Positions 28,068 through 37,808 of a stretch of DNA of 64,000 nt are shown here, piece by piece. Made by a program: the position numbers and the translations under genes. This DNA comes from Cyclonatronum proteinivorum (GTDB lineage: Bacteria; Bacteroidota; Rhodothermia; Balneolales; Cyclonatronaceae): assembly GCF_003353065.1 (NCBI RefSeq), contig NZ_CP027806.1, positions 2,500,501 through 2,564,500 on the forward strand, in the 5' to 3' direction. The first letter of the stretch is position 1. Every line of letters starts with the position of its first letter. The notes below the pieces were generated by a model. That model made no database searches. It was given only the letters and a program-made list of their open reading frames with translations, and was not told where the DNA came from.

Positions 28068-29237
28068 TCAGGAAAAAATGTTTTTGATACGCGAGAAGAA
28101 ACCGTCCTTGTTTTCAGCCTGAAGCTTGGGATCGAAATGATCGCTTTCCCGCAAACCTTCCACAACTTTCCGCTCTTTATCGCTTAGCTTGGTCGGGATG
28201 TACACATTAATGCGGACAAACTGATCTCCGAAAACATTCTGACTGTTCAGGCGCTTGATACCTTTTTCCTTCATCCGCAGGTGCTTGCCTGATGGCGTTC
28301 CCGGCTCAATTTTGAGCTTGGCTTTGCCTTTGAGCGTCGGGACTTCGGCCTCGGTGCCGAGAATGGCGTCGGGAATGCTGATCTGCAGATCATAAAAAAT
28401 ATCATCGCCGTCCCGCTCGAAATATTTGTGCTCTTTTTCCTGAATAATCACAAGAAGATCGCCGGCATCCCCGCCGCGAATGCCCTGATTGCCTTTGCCG
28501 CGCAGGGTGATGTAGTTGCCCGTCGTAACACCGGAAGGAATTTTCACCACAATGGTTTCTTCGCCTTTGGTGCGCCCTTCGCCCGAACAACTCTTGCACT
28601 TGTTTCGAATGGTGCGGCCTTCCCCCTGACAGCTCGGGCAGGGCTGCACATTCACGAAGGAGCCAAACATGGTACGCGAAACCTGACGATACTCACCGGT
28701 TCCGCTACAGGTGCCGCAGGTCATAAAATCTTCACTGGTTTCAGCACCTGTACCATTGCAGCTGCCGCACTTGGTGAATTTGGTGACCTTGAGTTTTTTC
28801 TCCACCCCAAACGCAATTTCTTCCAGCGTGAGCGGCATATTCAGCTTCATGTCTGAGCCCGGCACGCCAGATGAACGCCGGCGTCCGCCCCCTGCGGAGC
28901 CTCCGAAACCACCGCCGCCACCGCCGAAAATATCCCCGAAGCGGCTGAAAATATCTTCGAAGTCCATTTCCTGAAATCCGCCACCGGCACCGCCGCCGCC
29001 AAAACCGCCGCCGTTCATTCCGGCATGACCGTAACGGTCGTATCGCGCCCGCTTTTGGTCATCCTTTAAAACGTCAAAAGCCTCAGCGGCTTCCTTAAAC
29101 TTGGTTTCTGCTGAGGCATCTCCGGGATTTCGGTCAGGGTGATACTCCATCGCTTTTTTGCGATAGGCTCTTTTGATGTCATCGGCGCTCGCTCCGCGGT
29201 CAACGCCCAGTACTTCGTAGTAGTCTCGTTTGCTCAT
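28068..29237 (-). CDS. dnaJ: Chaperone protein DnaJ
   Basis: This 389-aa Hsp40 stimulates the DnaK ATPase and delivers unfolded clients. Domains in order: the J-domain at residues 1-70 with the HPD tripeptide in YHPDRNPGD; a Gly/Phe-rich linker; a zinc domain with four CXXCXGXG motifs ([32 protein letters not shown]) at about 155-215; and the C-terminal peptide-binding region. The ATG at 29237 was chosen because [11 protein letters not shown] is the classic start; the open frame further upstream is not conserved-looking. It lies 71 bp after grpE. No dnaK is in the window. Confidence 0.97.
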   Translation of the reverse strand: MSKRDYYEVLGVDRGASADDIKRAYRKKAMEYHPDRNPGDASAETKFKEAAEAFDVLKDDQKRARYDRYGHAGMNGGGFGGGGAGGGFQEMDFEDIFSRFGDIFGGGGGGFGGSAGGGRRRSSGVPGSDMKLNMPLTLEEIAFGVEKKLKVTKFTKCGSCNGTGAETSEDFMTCGTCSGTGEYRQVSRTMFGSFVNVQPCPSCQGEGRTIRNKCKSCSGEGRTKGEETIVVKIPSGVTTGNYITLRGKGNQGIRGGDAGDLLVIIQEKEHKYFERDGDDIFYDLQISIPDAILGTEAEVPTLKGKAKLKIEPGTPSGKHLRMKEKGIKRLNSQNVFGDQFVRINVYIPTKLSDKERKVVEGLRESDHFDPKLQAENKDGFFSRIKNIFS

Positions 29238-29308
29238 GAAGTTGATTTTGTCCCGGTCTGCGCGCGGCTGCGGCAAACCGGGTTTTCAGAAAAGTTGTGT
29301 ATTTAAAT

Positions 29309-29917
29309 TTACTGGCTGACAATAACCTTGGCGTGACGAATCACCTTTTCACCAAGTTTGTAGCCGGTTTCCAGCACCTGAAGCACGGTATTGCTTTCGG
29401 TGTTTTCATCAGGGGCAGGCTGACGCATCAGGGCGTCGTGCAGTTCCACATTAAAGGGAATGCCGGTTTCATCAATCGGCTCAACGCCCATTTTTTCAAG
29501 GACTGAACTGAACTTGTTGTGCACCATTTTTACCCCGTCAGCAAAGGCGGCGTTGGTATCCTCCGGCACATTCTGCAAACTGCGGCCAAGGTCGTCATAG
29601 ACCGGCAGCAAATCTGCGACGGCCTTCATTTTTGCATCATCAAAAAGCTGAATCCGCTCACGCTGTGTACGACGCTTCATATTGTCAAACTCAGCAATTT
29701 TGCGCAGAATCTGATCTTCTTTCTGCGCAAGCTGCGCTTTCAGCTGCTCAACCTCAGCCTGCAGGGCACTAACTTCATCAGAATCTTCAGAAGTCATTTC
29801 CTCAGAATGATCAGCACCTGCCGTATCCGCTTCCTGCGCAAGCGTTTCGGTTGCTTCTGCGGATGTCTGCTGCTGCTCTTGCTCCGGCTCAAGGCCGGTT
29901 TTGTTTTCAGTATTCAT
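29309..29917 (-). CDS. grpE: Nucleotide exchange factor GrpE
   Basis: This 202-aa protein promotes ADP release from DnaK. It has an acidic, Glu/Gln-rich N-terminus, a long coiled coil (ALQAEVEQLKAQLAQKEDQI), and the family core KIAEFDNMKRRTQRER, LLPVYDDLGRSL and VLQVLETGYKLGEKVIRHAKVIVS. The start at 29917 (MNTENKTG) gives a normal length; the longer frame to 30016 adds a hydrophobic, unrelated stretch. It is first in a grpE-dnaJ pair. No CIRCE inverted repeat was noticed upstream. Confidence 0.95.
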   Translation of the reverse strand: MNTENKTGLEPEQEQQQTSAEATETLAQEADTAGADHSEEMTSEDSDEVSALQAEVEQLKAQLAQKEDQILRKIAEFDNMKRRTQRERIQLFDDAKMKAVADLLPVYDDLGRSLQNVPEDTNAAFADGVKMVHNKFSSVLEKMGVEPIDETGIPFNVELHDALMRQPAPDENTESNTVLQVLETGYKLGEKVIRHAKVIVSQ

Positions 29918-30153
29918 CGTTGGGTTTTGTAAATATCCGGTTGAAGAAAGAAAGCCGCTTTTGAAGCGGCTGTTTAATTTTTGCCATAGCTCTGCAAATT
30001 TCATACCAAGCAACACTTTAGGTCAGAGCTGTGAGATTGTCAGGAAATTCGCCCCGAAACGTCCGCGCAGCGGGAAAGCTGTCAGACTTTCAGCCGGCAG
30101 TGCGTCAGCGTTTCCGGGCAGACATAAAGGCAATAGAGATACGATAACGGCCC

Positions 30154-30540
30154 TTACTTTTCGTGGAAAATTTCAATCAGGTTTCCGTCAGGATCCGAGA
30201 TAAAAAGAAAGCGGCCGTTCTTACGGTTCGCAGGTCCGCTGATGATGGTCACTTCACGCTCCTTCATATAAGCCGCAAGCTCATCGATGATTGCGGGATC
30301 AGACACGGTAAATCCGAAGTGATCAACGCGGTAATCCTTCGAATCGCGGTTGTAGCTCGTTTCGGCCTCTACAAGCACGATAGAATCTCTGCCGATGCGG
30401 TACACCGCCATGCTGCGGCCCATCTTTTTCTCAAGCTTTAATCCCAGAATATCCCCGTAAAAGGCTTCCGCCCGCTCAATTTCATTAACTCTCAGGGTGA
30501 TGTGATTGAGTCCGGTAGGTATAAATTTGTCCATTGGCAT
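30154..30540 (-). CDS. VOC-fold (glyoxalase/dioxygenase superfamily) protein
   Basis: This 128-aa single-domain protein has the paired beta-alpha-beta-beta-beta pattern of vicinal oxygen chelate proteins: LNHITLRVNEIERAEAFYGDILGLKL at the start and FLFISDPDGNLIEIFHEK at the end. The metal-ligand positions are H15 in LNHIT, a Glu near residue 61, H78 in VDHFGF and the Glu in IEIF. Family members include glyoxalase I, fosfomycin-resistance enzymes and ring-cleavage dioxygenases. Sequence alone does not say which, so the substrate is left open. It is divergent from rsmI. Confidence 0.85.
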   Translation of the reverse strand: MPMDKFIPTGLNHITLRVNEIERAEAFYGDILGLKLEKKMGRSMAVYRIGRDSIVLVEAETSYNRDSKDYRVDHFGFTVSDPAIIDELAAYMKEREVTIISGPANRKNGRFLFISDPDGNLIEIFHEK

Positions 30541-30756
30541 GGCTGATGTTCCTCTTAAATTTCAATTGATGATTTTGATGATGGTTGCAGCAATAAGCGC
30601 TGTTTTAGTATGATTGCGCCCCTTTAACGCGGGGGTTTTGTCTGCAAAGTGTTTAGCCTTATAATTTAATACTTTCCGTCCCCCCAACGAAATATTAAAC
30701 GAAACCACGGGCCCGGCCCGTTCGGACAACCCATGTTTTCCACTTAAACAAACCTG

Positions 30757-31515
30757 ATGACCTCAAACAGCCCGAATGACCCGAAGTTGCAGCAAGCCGA
30801 AGCGGGTACCCTCTACCTTGTGGGCACGCCCATTGGCAACCTGCAGGACTTCAGCCCGAGAGCCCTCCAAATCCTGAAAACAGCTGCCCTGATCGCCTGC
30901 GAAGATACCCGCACAAGCGGACTGCTGCTGCGAAGCTCAGGCGTCGAAACGCCCCTCACCTCCTACCATCAGCACAACGAACACCGCAAAACGGAAGACC
31001 TCATCGCACGGCTCCGGACCGGCGAAGCCGTAGCGCTGATCAGCGACGCCGGCATGCCTGCCATATCTGATCCCGGCTTCCTGCTCGCCCGCGCGGCACA
31101 TCAGGCCGGCATACGGGTTGTGCCCGTCCCCGGCCCCGTAGCGGGGGTCACGGCCCTTGCCGCAAGCGGACTGCCGAGCGACCGCTTTGTGTTTGAAGGC
31201 TTTCTCCCTCCCAAAAAAGGACGCAAAACGCGCATCACGGCCATAGCCGAAGAAGAACGAACCGTCGTGCTCTACGAAAGTCCGCACCGGATTGAGAAAT
31301 TATTGCGTGAACTGCTCGAAGCCTGCGATCCCGCCCGGCTGTGCGCTATAGGCCGCGAGCTGACCAAACGCTATGAAGAAATCCTGCGCGGCAGCCTCAC
31401 GGACGTGCACCGAACCCTGCAAAGCCGCGCCAAACAGCGGGGCGAATTCGTCTTCATCCTTGCCGGAAAATCCTACGCCGAAGCCCCCGAACCTCAAACC
31501 CCCTCCAATGCCTGA
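30757..31515 (+). CDS. rsmI: 16S rRNA (cytidine-1402-2'-O)-methyltransferase
   Basis: RsmI (252 aa) adds a 2'-O-methyl group to C1402 in the decoding centre of 16S rRNA, using S-adenosylmethionine. It belongs to the tetrapyrrole-methylase fold family: LYLVGTPIGNLQDFSPRAL at the N-terminus, ACEDTRTSGLLL, ISDAGMPAISDPG and the VVPVPGPVAGVTAL block are diagnostic. The length is normal. Its stop overlaps the start of lnt by 8 bp, indicating an operon. Confidence 0.95.
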   Translation: MTSNSPNDPKLQQAEAGTLYLVGTPIGNLQDFSPRALQILKTAALIACEDTRTSGLLLRSSGVETPLTSYHQHNEHRKTEDLIARLRTGEAVALISDAGMPAISDPGFLLARAAHQAGIRVVPVPGPVAGVTALAASGLPSDRFVFEGFLPPKKGRKTRITAIAEEERTVVLYESPHRIEKLLRELLEACDPARLCAIGRELTKRYEEILRGSLTDVHRTLQSRAKQRGEFVFILAGKSYAEAPEPQTPSNA

Positions 31516-33103
31516 CTTCCTCTTTCGGCTGTCCAAATGGCAGCTCTCCCTCGCCGCAGGCCTGCTCATGGGCCTGAGCTTCTCCCCTTTCCCCTTCCCC
31601 TTTCTGCTGTTCCCGGCCTTCATCCTCATGCTGCGCCTCTCCGCACTGAGTAACACCTACCGCGAAGCCGCCTACCACAGCTACCCCGCCTTCCTGCTCT
31701 GGAACATCATCACAACCTACTGGCTCACCATGGCGACCGTCATCGGCGGTGTCGCAGCCATCCTCGCCAACAGCGCCATCATGTCGCTCGTATTTGGCCT
31801 CATGCACCTGTGCCTGCGCCGCATCAGCAACCGCACCTTCGCCTACACCGCTGCTGCCGCAATCTGGGTCAGCTACGAATGGCTGCACCTGCATTGGGAT
31901 CTCGCCTGGCCCTGGCTCGTGCTCGCCAACGCCTGGGCAACCTGGACCTTCGCCGTGCAGTACATCGAATTCACCGGCTTCCTCTCGGTCAGCTTCCTCA
32001 CCCTCCTCATCGCCTTTCTGGCCGGAAAAGGCCTCGGCGCCGATCAGCAAACCAGCATCAGGCCCGCCCTCAACGGAAGCACGGCACACCCTCCAAAGCC
32101 CGACAAACACGCCCTCGCAACCGCAGCCGGACTCTGGCTCGGCAGCATCATCCTCTCCCTGCTCATCCTCTGGCGCACCGACTTCACCCCTGAAGGCCAC
32201 ACCCATGTAGTCGTCGCCCAGCCCAACTACGACTCCTACCTGCCCCTCGCCGGCTACGACGACACTACCACGCCCCTGCTCGAACTCACCGCCATGCTCG
32301 ACAGCGTCGTCACCGCCAACACCCACATCATGTTCTGGCCCGAAAACGCCCTCATGGGCCGGGTTTCGCAACTCAACCGCAGTAGCAACGACCTCCACAT
32401 CCTCCAAAAAGCCGCGCAATGGAACGTGCCCGTCATCACCGGCGCCGCATTCTTTATGTACTATCAGGATGAAGATCCCCCGCGCGTTCACCGCACCGAC
32501 TACCTCGGGCGGCCCTTCAACATCTTCAACAGCGCCGTCGGCTTCTTCCCCGACGGAAGCTTCGAGCACTACAACAAAATCCGCCTCGTCCCCATCGTCG
32601 AACGCCTGCCCTTCGCCCACACCCTCAGCCGCCTGCCCCTGCCCTTAGACTGGGGCGACGTAACCGGATTCGGGCGCGGCGAACGCATGCACGTATTCGA
32701 AGCCACCAACGGCACCCTCGCGCCGGCCGTCGTGTGCTACGACTCCGTCTTCCCCGCCGTTGTGCGGGAAAGCGTACGCATGGGCGCCGGCTTCATCGCC
32801 GTCATCACCAACGACGGCTGGTGGGGCCGCACCAGCGGACACCTGCAGCACTACGAATTCGCCCGCCTGCGTGCCATCGAACTCCGCCGCGCCGTCGTCC
32901 GAAGCGCCAACAACGGCATCTCCGGCATGATCACCCCCGACGGCCGCCCCCACACCCGTACCGAATACTGGACCCGCACCGCCTTCGAACTCGAAGTCCC
33001 CACCCACACCCGCCTCACCCTCTACGCCCGCTTCGGCGACTGGTTCAGCTGGCTCATGCTCCTCATCAGCATCCTCGGCCTCAGCCTCGCCTACCGAAAA
33101 TAA
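31508..33103 (+). CDS. lnt: Apolipoprotein N-acyltransferase
   Basis: Lnt (531 aa) is the inner-membrane enzyme that adds the third acyl chain to the N-terminal cysteine of lipoproteins. The first ~225 residues carry several membrane helices (LAAGLLMGLSFSPFPFPFLL and others). A carbon-nitrogen hydrolase domain follows, with the triad visible as E in FWPENALMG (about 277), K in YNKIRLVP (about 356) and C in AVVCYDSVFP (about 409). The ATG at 31508 overlaps the rsmI stop and removes a Pro/Ser-rich out-of-frame-looking extension. Third codon positions are strikingly C-rich compared with neighbours. Confidence 0.93.
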   Translation: MPDFLFRLSKWQLSLAAGLLMGLSFSPFPFPFLLFPAFILMLRLSALSNTYREAAYHSYPAFLLWNIITTYWLTMATVIGGVAAILANSAIMSLVFGLMHLCLRRISNRTFAYTAAAAIWVSYEWLHLHWDLAWPWLVLANAWATWTFAVQYIEFTGFLSVSFLTLLIAFLAGKGLGADQQTSIRPALNGSTAHPPKPDKHALATAAGLWLGSIILSLLILWRTDFTPEGHTHVVVAQPNYDSYLPLAGYDDTTTPLLELTAMLDSVVTANTHIMFWPENALMGRVSQLNRSSNDLHILQKAAQWNVPVITGAAFFMYYQDEDPPRVHRTDYLGRPFNIFNSAVGFFPDGSFEHYNKIRLVPIVERLPFAHTLSRLPLPLDWGDVTGFGRGERMHVFEATNGTLAPAVVCYDSVFPAVVRESVRMGAGFIAVITNDGWWGRTSGHLQHYEFARLRAIELRRAVVRSANNGISGMITPDGRPHTRTEYWTRTAFELEVPTHTRLTLYARFGDWFSWLMLLISILGLSLAYRK

Positions 33104-33195
33104 CCGCCACAACTCACCCCAAAAAAGCCGCAGCAACGCAACACCCTTAAAAAACCCAAAAAAATCGACCACAAGCCACAAGCCATACCAATCAT

Positions 33196-33283
33196 TATTT
33201 TTTGGGGAAAACTCAGAGAACATCAATGCCCCTGTCATAGATTAAACACCCCAAAACGAAGATGAATGCGTTGCTTTTTTTTT
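33196..33283 (-). repeat. 85-95 bp intergenic hairpin element, copy F
   Basis: On the minus strand it reads AAAAAAAAAGCAACGC, TTCATCTTCGTTTTGGGG and TTGATGTTCTCTGAGTTTTCC plus CCAAAAAA. It belongs to the first subtype, but its inner stem is not conserved. It lies 92 bp after the lnt stop. Confidence 0.6.
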
Positions 33284-33362
33284 CTTCGAAACCAACTTGG
33301 CTTCCAGCGAAAAAAGAGCATGCCAATTGGGCTCAAATGTTACTGTAAAAACTGAGCTTATA

Positions 33363-36160
33363 AATTCCCCTCTGGAGAGGGGTGCCCCCAATCAGAAGCT
33401 GATTGGGGTTTGCCGCCGGAACAATATATGAGCCTATTCAAAAATCAGAAGGTTCGGGGCGGGGTGTGGGAGAGTTTGTCGAAGCCTGTGAGCTTGAGTG
33501 CAACCTCATAAATCGTAAAAGGAAGAAACAAAGCACATACGAACTCCAAAATCAAATTACCGGCCTTACCCGCAATGAGCATCCAGAATTCGAACAACCG
33601 TGGTAAAAATCAATCACGATGGTATGCCGCCCCTTCAGGGCTCTTTTCGTTCGGGGACTGCATTCCCGGGGTTGGCACCCCGGGCTGTGTTATGTCGCCC
33701 TTTCAGGGCTGATTGTGGCGTTGAGTTTAAAAAGAGCATGACAACTGGGCACAAAAGTTACTATTAAAACGGGACTTGACAACTCCCCTCTTGAGAGGGG
33801 TGGCCCCTGTACGAGCGTGTGAAGGGCCATGAAACCCGAACAGCATCCATTCCCTTTCAACGCCCCGATGCCGGCGGGCCGGTGTGTGATACGATGCTGC
33901 TCGAAGCCACGAACCGATTTTCCACCACAGCGGAATTGATGGGCAACCGGCGCGAGAGAACTCCGTGGCGTAAGGTGGCGAATACCGGCATTGCGGCTGT
34001 CACACCCCGCCCGTTCGCTACGCTCACCCGGGCACCCCTTTTTTCAGTGCGTCATGATACAGTATATCAGTATGTCATTTTTGGGCTATAATGCTGTTAT
34101 TATTTGGGATACAAAACTCCCCTCTCGAGAGGGGTGCCCCCAATCAGAAGCTGATTTGGGTTTGCCGCCGGAAAACATATGAGCCTATTCAAAAATCAGA
34201 AGGTTGCGGGGCGGGGTGTGGGAGAGTTGGTCGAAGCCTGTAACTTTGAGTGCAACCTCATAAATCGTAAAAGGAAGAAACAAAGCACATACGAACTCCA
34301 AAATCAAATTACCGGCCTTATCCGAAATAATCATGCAAAATGCTAACACCTCTGGCAAAAATCAACCACGATGGTATGCCGCCCCTTCAGGGCTCTTTTC
34401 GTTCGGGGACTGCACTCCCGGGGTTGGCACCCCGGGCTGTGGTATGTCGCCCTTTCAGGGCTGCGGTTCGTTTGTAGAAATGATTTACGACCCGATCCGC
34501 ACGTTCGTTTTTCATTCCGTGGCGTAAGGTGGCGAATACCGGCACAGGGGCTGTCACACCCCGCCCGTTCGCTGCGCTCACCCGGGCACCCCTCTCGCAG
34601 AGGGGAGTTTGGCTTCGTGGCTTTTAAGGACTTTCTAGTCAAAAAAACTATCTAAATAGGGTCAGGAAAGTTATTATTATCACGGCACTTATCAATTCCC
34701 CTCTTGAGAGGGGTGGCCCCGGTAGGAGTTTGTGAGGGTTTGTGGTGCCGAAATTGTTTCTGCACACATTCAACGCCCCGATGGTGGCGGGACGGGGTGT
34801 GGGAATACTGACCGAAGGCTATGCATTTCAGTGCAAGCTGAGTCGCTATAAAAGGAAGAAGCGACGCTGGTGCGACTCCGGAAATAAAATACCCGCCGTA
34901 TCCGTAATGGTTGTGTATGATTCGAAACCCAACACCGGTGGTATGTCGCCCTTTAAGGGCTGCAGTCAGTTTGTGGAAATGATTTACGACCCAATCCGGA
35001 CGTTCGGTTTTCATTCCGTGGCGTAAAGTGGCGAATACCGGCATATCGGCTGTCACACCCCGCCCGTTCGCTACGCTCACCCGGGCACCCCTCTCGCAGA
35101 GGGGAGTTTTGGCTCCGTGTTCGTATATGGATTCCAGCCAAAAAAAAAGAGCATGCAAATAAGGCTCAAATATTATTGTAAAAACTGAGCTTTTAAATTC
35201 CCCTCTTGAGAGGGGTGCCCCCAATCAGAAGCTGATTGGGGTTTGTCGCCGGAACAATATCTGAGCCTATTCAAAAATCAGAAGGTTGCGGGGCGGGGTG
35301 TGGGAGAGTTGGTCGAAGCCTTTTAAATTTGGTGCAACCTGATAATTCGTTAAAGGTAGGAACGAAGCACATACGGCCTCCAGAAGTCAAATTACCGGCC
35401 TTACCCGCAATGAGCATGCACGATCCGAACACCTCTGGCAAACATCAATCACGATGGTATGCCGCCCCTTCAGGGCTCCTGTCGTGAATGGGGACCAATT
35501 TCCCGGGGCTCACACCCCGGGCTATGGTATGTCGCCCTTTCAGGGCTATTCATTTCAAATCAAAACAACCACCTATACAGGAAGCATAATCCATTATTAA
35601 AAAGGCACTTAAAACTCCCCTCTCGAGAGGGGTGCTCCCGGAACAAACGCGTTAGGGACAACCAAACCCGAACAGCACCCCAACCCTATCAAAGCCCCAA
35701 ATGCCTCCGGGGCGGGGTGTGGAGATGCGGACCAAAGCCATAAAACAAATTACCATCACAAAGGCAATAGACGCCCCCACCCACGAGCACGAAAACAAGA
35801 ATTAACCCCAAAACCCCCAAGGCCATCATCTTGGAACGGCTCCATCCGTTCAGGCATCGCGCTCCGGAGGTATGCTGCCCTTTCAGGGCTGTATTCGGGT
35901 GTGGTCCGTGAACCCGGGGTTGACACCCCGGGCTGTGATATATCGCCCTTTCAGGGCTATTCATTTCAAATCAAAACAACCACCTATACAGGAAGCATAT
36001 ACCATTATTAAAAAGGCACTTAAAAATCCCCTCTCGAGAGGGGTGCCCCCGGAAGAAACGCGTTAGGGACAACCAAACCCGAACAGCACCCCAACCCTAT
36101 CAAAGCCCCAAATGCCAGCGGGGAGGGGTGTGGAGATGCCGCTCAAAGCCACAAAACAAA
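33363..36160. repeat. Gene-free array of composite inverted-repeat elements (seven units)
   Basis: About 2.8 kb without a gene. Seven units each start with TCCCCTCT-nn-AGAGGGG-TG (33363, 33781, 34106, 34695, 35197, 35611, 36027), spaced 325-590 bp. Most continue to a CGGGGTGTG segment; some end in the opposite arm CACCCCTCTCGCAGAGGGGAG (34587-34610, 35087-35107; truncated near 34030). Between the arms lie shared filler and, in four units, a CCCGGGG...CCCCGGG module. Apparent short frames here are by-products of the repeats. Confidence 0.75.
33613..33712. repeat. CTTCAGGGCT / CCCGGGG module, copy 1
   Basis: About 100 bp: TATGCCGCCCCTTCAGGGCT, then a variable spacer, a CCCGGGG-TTGGCA-CCCCGGG hairpin, then TATGTCGCCCTTTCAGGGCT. 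Further copies are at 34368-34463, 35451-35548, 35868-35960 and 58967-59062. Similar repeats occur in many phyla and are often mis-annotated as short proteins. Confidence 0.75.
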
Positions 36161-36231
36161 TTACCAGCACTGATGCAATTGATTGAATAGCCCACTGACA
36201 AGAAACCGATAATTACCCCCGAACTTCACGC

Positions 36232-36259
36232 GCAGAGACGCGATGACTCGCGTCTCTGC
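36232..36259. repeat. GAGACGCG palindrome, copy 1
   Basis: GCAGAGACGCGA-TGAC-TCGCGTCTCTGC, 12-bp arms. Related copies lie at 45481-45503 (degenerate), 46117-46144, 56548-56575, 56975-57002 and 59344-59371. The two arms are intact in most copies, while the 4-bp loop varies. Confidence 0.8.
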
Positions 36260-36286
36260 TCTACTGCATCGAAAAAAACAGCGGCA

Positions 36287-36321
36287 AAAACCCTGTAGGT
36301 TTTCGAAACCTCCAGGGTTTT
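36287..36321 (-). terminator. Hairpin/terminator candidate 3' of the PLD-like gene
   Basis: AAAACCCTG, AGGTTTTCGAAACCT and CAGGGTTTT form a long imperfect hairpin followed on the minus strand by T5. It lies 96 bp past the stop of the PLD-like gene. The sequence is also of a type seen as a dispersed repeat in this bacterial group. Confidence 0.5.
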
Positions 36322-36333
36322 GGAATCTTTACC

Positions 36334-36390
36334 TTTGTTGATCCCGATCAACAAAAAGAAGGTCAAATTGTAGGTTCCCATCAACAAAAT
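36334..36390. promoter_or_regulatory. Paired TTGTTGAT/ATCAACAA palindromes without a gene
   Basis: TTTGTTGAT-CCCG-ATCAACAAA (36334-36355) is a perfect 9-bp dyad with a 4-bp spacer. A second, degenerate site with the same spacer length (36367-36390) lies 33 bp further. The same arrangement occurs upstream of the AAA ATPase at 58588-58646. No gene now starts next to this copy. Confidence 0.5.
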
Positions 36391-36416
36391 TGATGGCAAC
36401 CGGATATTTCACCGTT

Positions 36417-37727
36417 TCAAGCATCGCTTAACCCTAAGCCTTGTTCCATATCTGTAATTTGATGATAATCAGCGGAATCAATTATTCCTTTTTCTACAAG
36501 CTCATTGAGGAATTCTTCATCTCTTAAGTCTTCATAAGTAATGTCGCTATAGCGAACAGTTAACATCATCCTATCTATCAATTCAGGAATCTTGGGCCAT
36601 TTAATCTTATTAATTATATTCTGCAAGTAATCGTTAATAAAATACGACATACGCTCTTTATCATTTTTATATATCTTAAACCTTTCCTTTAGTATTTTTT
36701 CCTTATTCTCTTCCAAAAAAGCTCTTAACTCAGTGCTAAAATCTTCTTTTACTTCATTAACTTGATTGAAAAGCCCAAATACCAACTCATTTCCAACATG
36801 GTGTAACCTTGCCTTCATTTTTTCAATTTCTATCTCAAACTTAATTTTATCTTCAACTTTCAATAAACTTTCATCTCTGCTTGGCATTTTGCTCAAATAT
36901 ACCTCCCGAATTTTACTTAAGCCTTTCTGAAATTCATTTAATGGCTGAAAGTATTTATCTATCACACCTTTATTAAATACATTCAGCTTACTTTCCAGTT
37001 TATTTTTTAAATCTGAATTATTGATGGGCAGGGCATCTTTGGGTATGGTTACCTTTTTGTATTTAATATTACCCCCCTCAAACTTCAGTTTCACATATTG
37101 AAATTTGTTGGAGTAAAAATCTACAATGCGTCTGAAATCGGGTTTGAGGGGCGGATTTTTTTCAATGTCCTTTTTTACTTCTTCGAACTTCTCGTCCGTA
37201 ATCGGATTGCTTTTTTTAAGCTCAGCCTGCATTAAAACTAATATGTGGCTATAGTCTGCCATTTCCCTTTCCGCTTCCATCGTTTTTTTGACATTTATTA
37301 TTAATTCCTGAGGCGTCACCGTCTTGAAGAAAAAGTACATCATCTTTAAGAGGTTAATCCTATCGATTGCAACAGCGTTGAGATAAGGCGTTTCGCCTGA
37401 TGCCAGTATGCGGGATTCTGTGAAGAGGTAGTAGCCCGTATCATCGGAAATGATGAAAGAGATGCGGTTCTTGGGCATGGTTTGCATGGGTATGCCTGCT
37501 TCGCGCAGCATGGCGATGCTTTCAAAATCGCCATGACCCCGACGGAGGGTTTCAGAATCGAAGTCGATGATCAGGCGGATATCAGGGCTGGAGCGCCTTT
37601 GGTTTAGCTCCAATAGGGCCTGTGCGGTTTGTTTGTGCAGGGCGGGCAGGCAGAGGAGGAGCTGTTTTTTGGTCTTGCGAATAAATTCATTCAGACCAGA
37701 TTCTGTGAAGGAAGTAAAGTAATCCAT
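36417..37727 (-). CDS. Degenerate phospholipase-D-like protein in the defence locus
   Basis: This 436-aa protein is not assignable with certainty. Residues about 1-125 look like one half of a PLD-type nuclease/phospholipase: an N-terminal helix and strand (LNEFIRKTKKQLLLCLPAL), DIRLIIDFD, REAGIPMQTMPKNRISFIISDDTGYYLFTESRIL. The place of the HKD motif lacks the His and Lys, so catalysis is doubtful. The C-terminal two thirds is helical, charged and visibly AT-richer at the DNA level. A PLD protein (DrmC) is part of DISARM, which makes this a possible counterpart. It is the last gene of the methyltransferase-TPR-PLD run, 81 bp after the TPR gene. Confidence 0.6.
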   Translation of the reverse strand: MDYFTSFTESGLNEFIRKTKKQLLLCLPALHKQTAQALLELNQRRSSPDIRLIIDFDSETLRRGHGDFESIAMLREAGIPMQTMPKNRISFIISDDTGYYLFTESRILASGETPYLNAVAIDRINLLKMMYFFFKTVTPQELIINVKKTMEAEREMADYSHILVLMQAELKKSNPITDEKFEEVKKDIEKNPPLKPDFRRIVDFYSNKFQYVKLKFEGGNIKYKKVTIPKDALPINNSDLKNKLESKLNVFNKGVIDKYFQPLNEFQKGLSKIREVYLSKMPSRDESLLKVEDKIKFEIEIEKMKARLHHVGNELVFGLFNQVNEVKEDFSTELRAFLEENKEKILKERFKIYKNDKERMSYFINDYLQNIINKIKWPKIPELIDRMMLTVRYSDITYEDLRDEEFLNELVEKGIIDSADYHQITDMEQGLGLSDA

Positions 37728-37808
37728 GCGTGTTGGTTCAGGGGATGATGGTTTTTGGGATGCTTAGATGGACAAATATTCAGACTATGGGCTTGAGGAA
37801 CCCAGGCC

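Noticed and set aside
31454-32620. 388-codon minus-strand frame over rsmI/lnt
   Set aside because: It is Gly/Glu/Val-rich shadow coding caused by the C-rich third positions of lnt.
33403-36066. Many short open frames in the repeat array (60-190 codons)
   Set aside because: They follow the repeated modules, occur in both strands at the same places and encode PALKG- or RPFRA-like low-complexity strings known from mis-annotated intergenic repeats.
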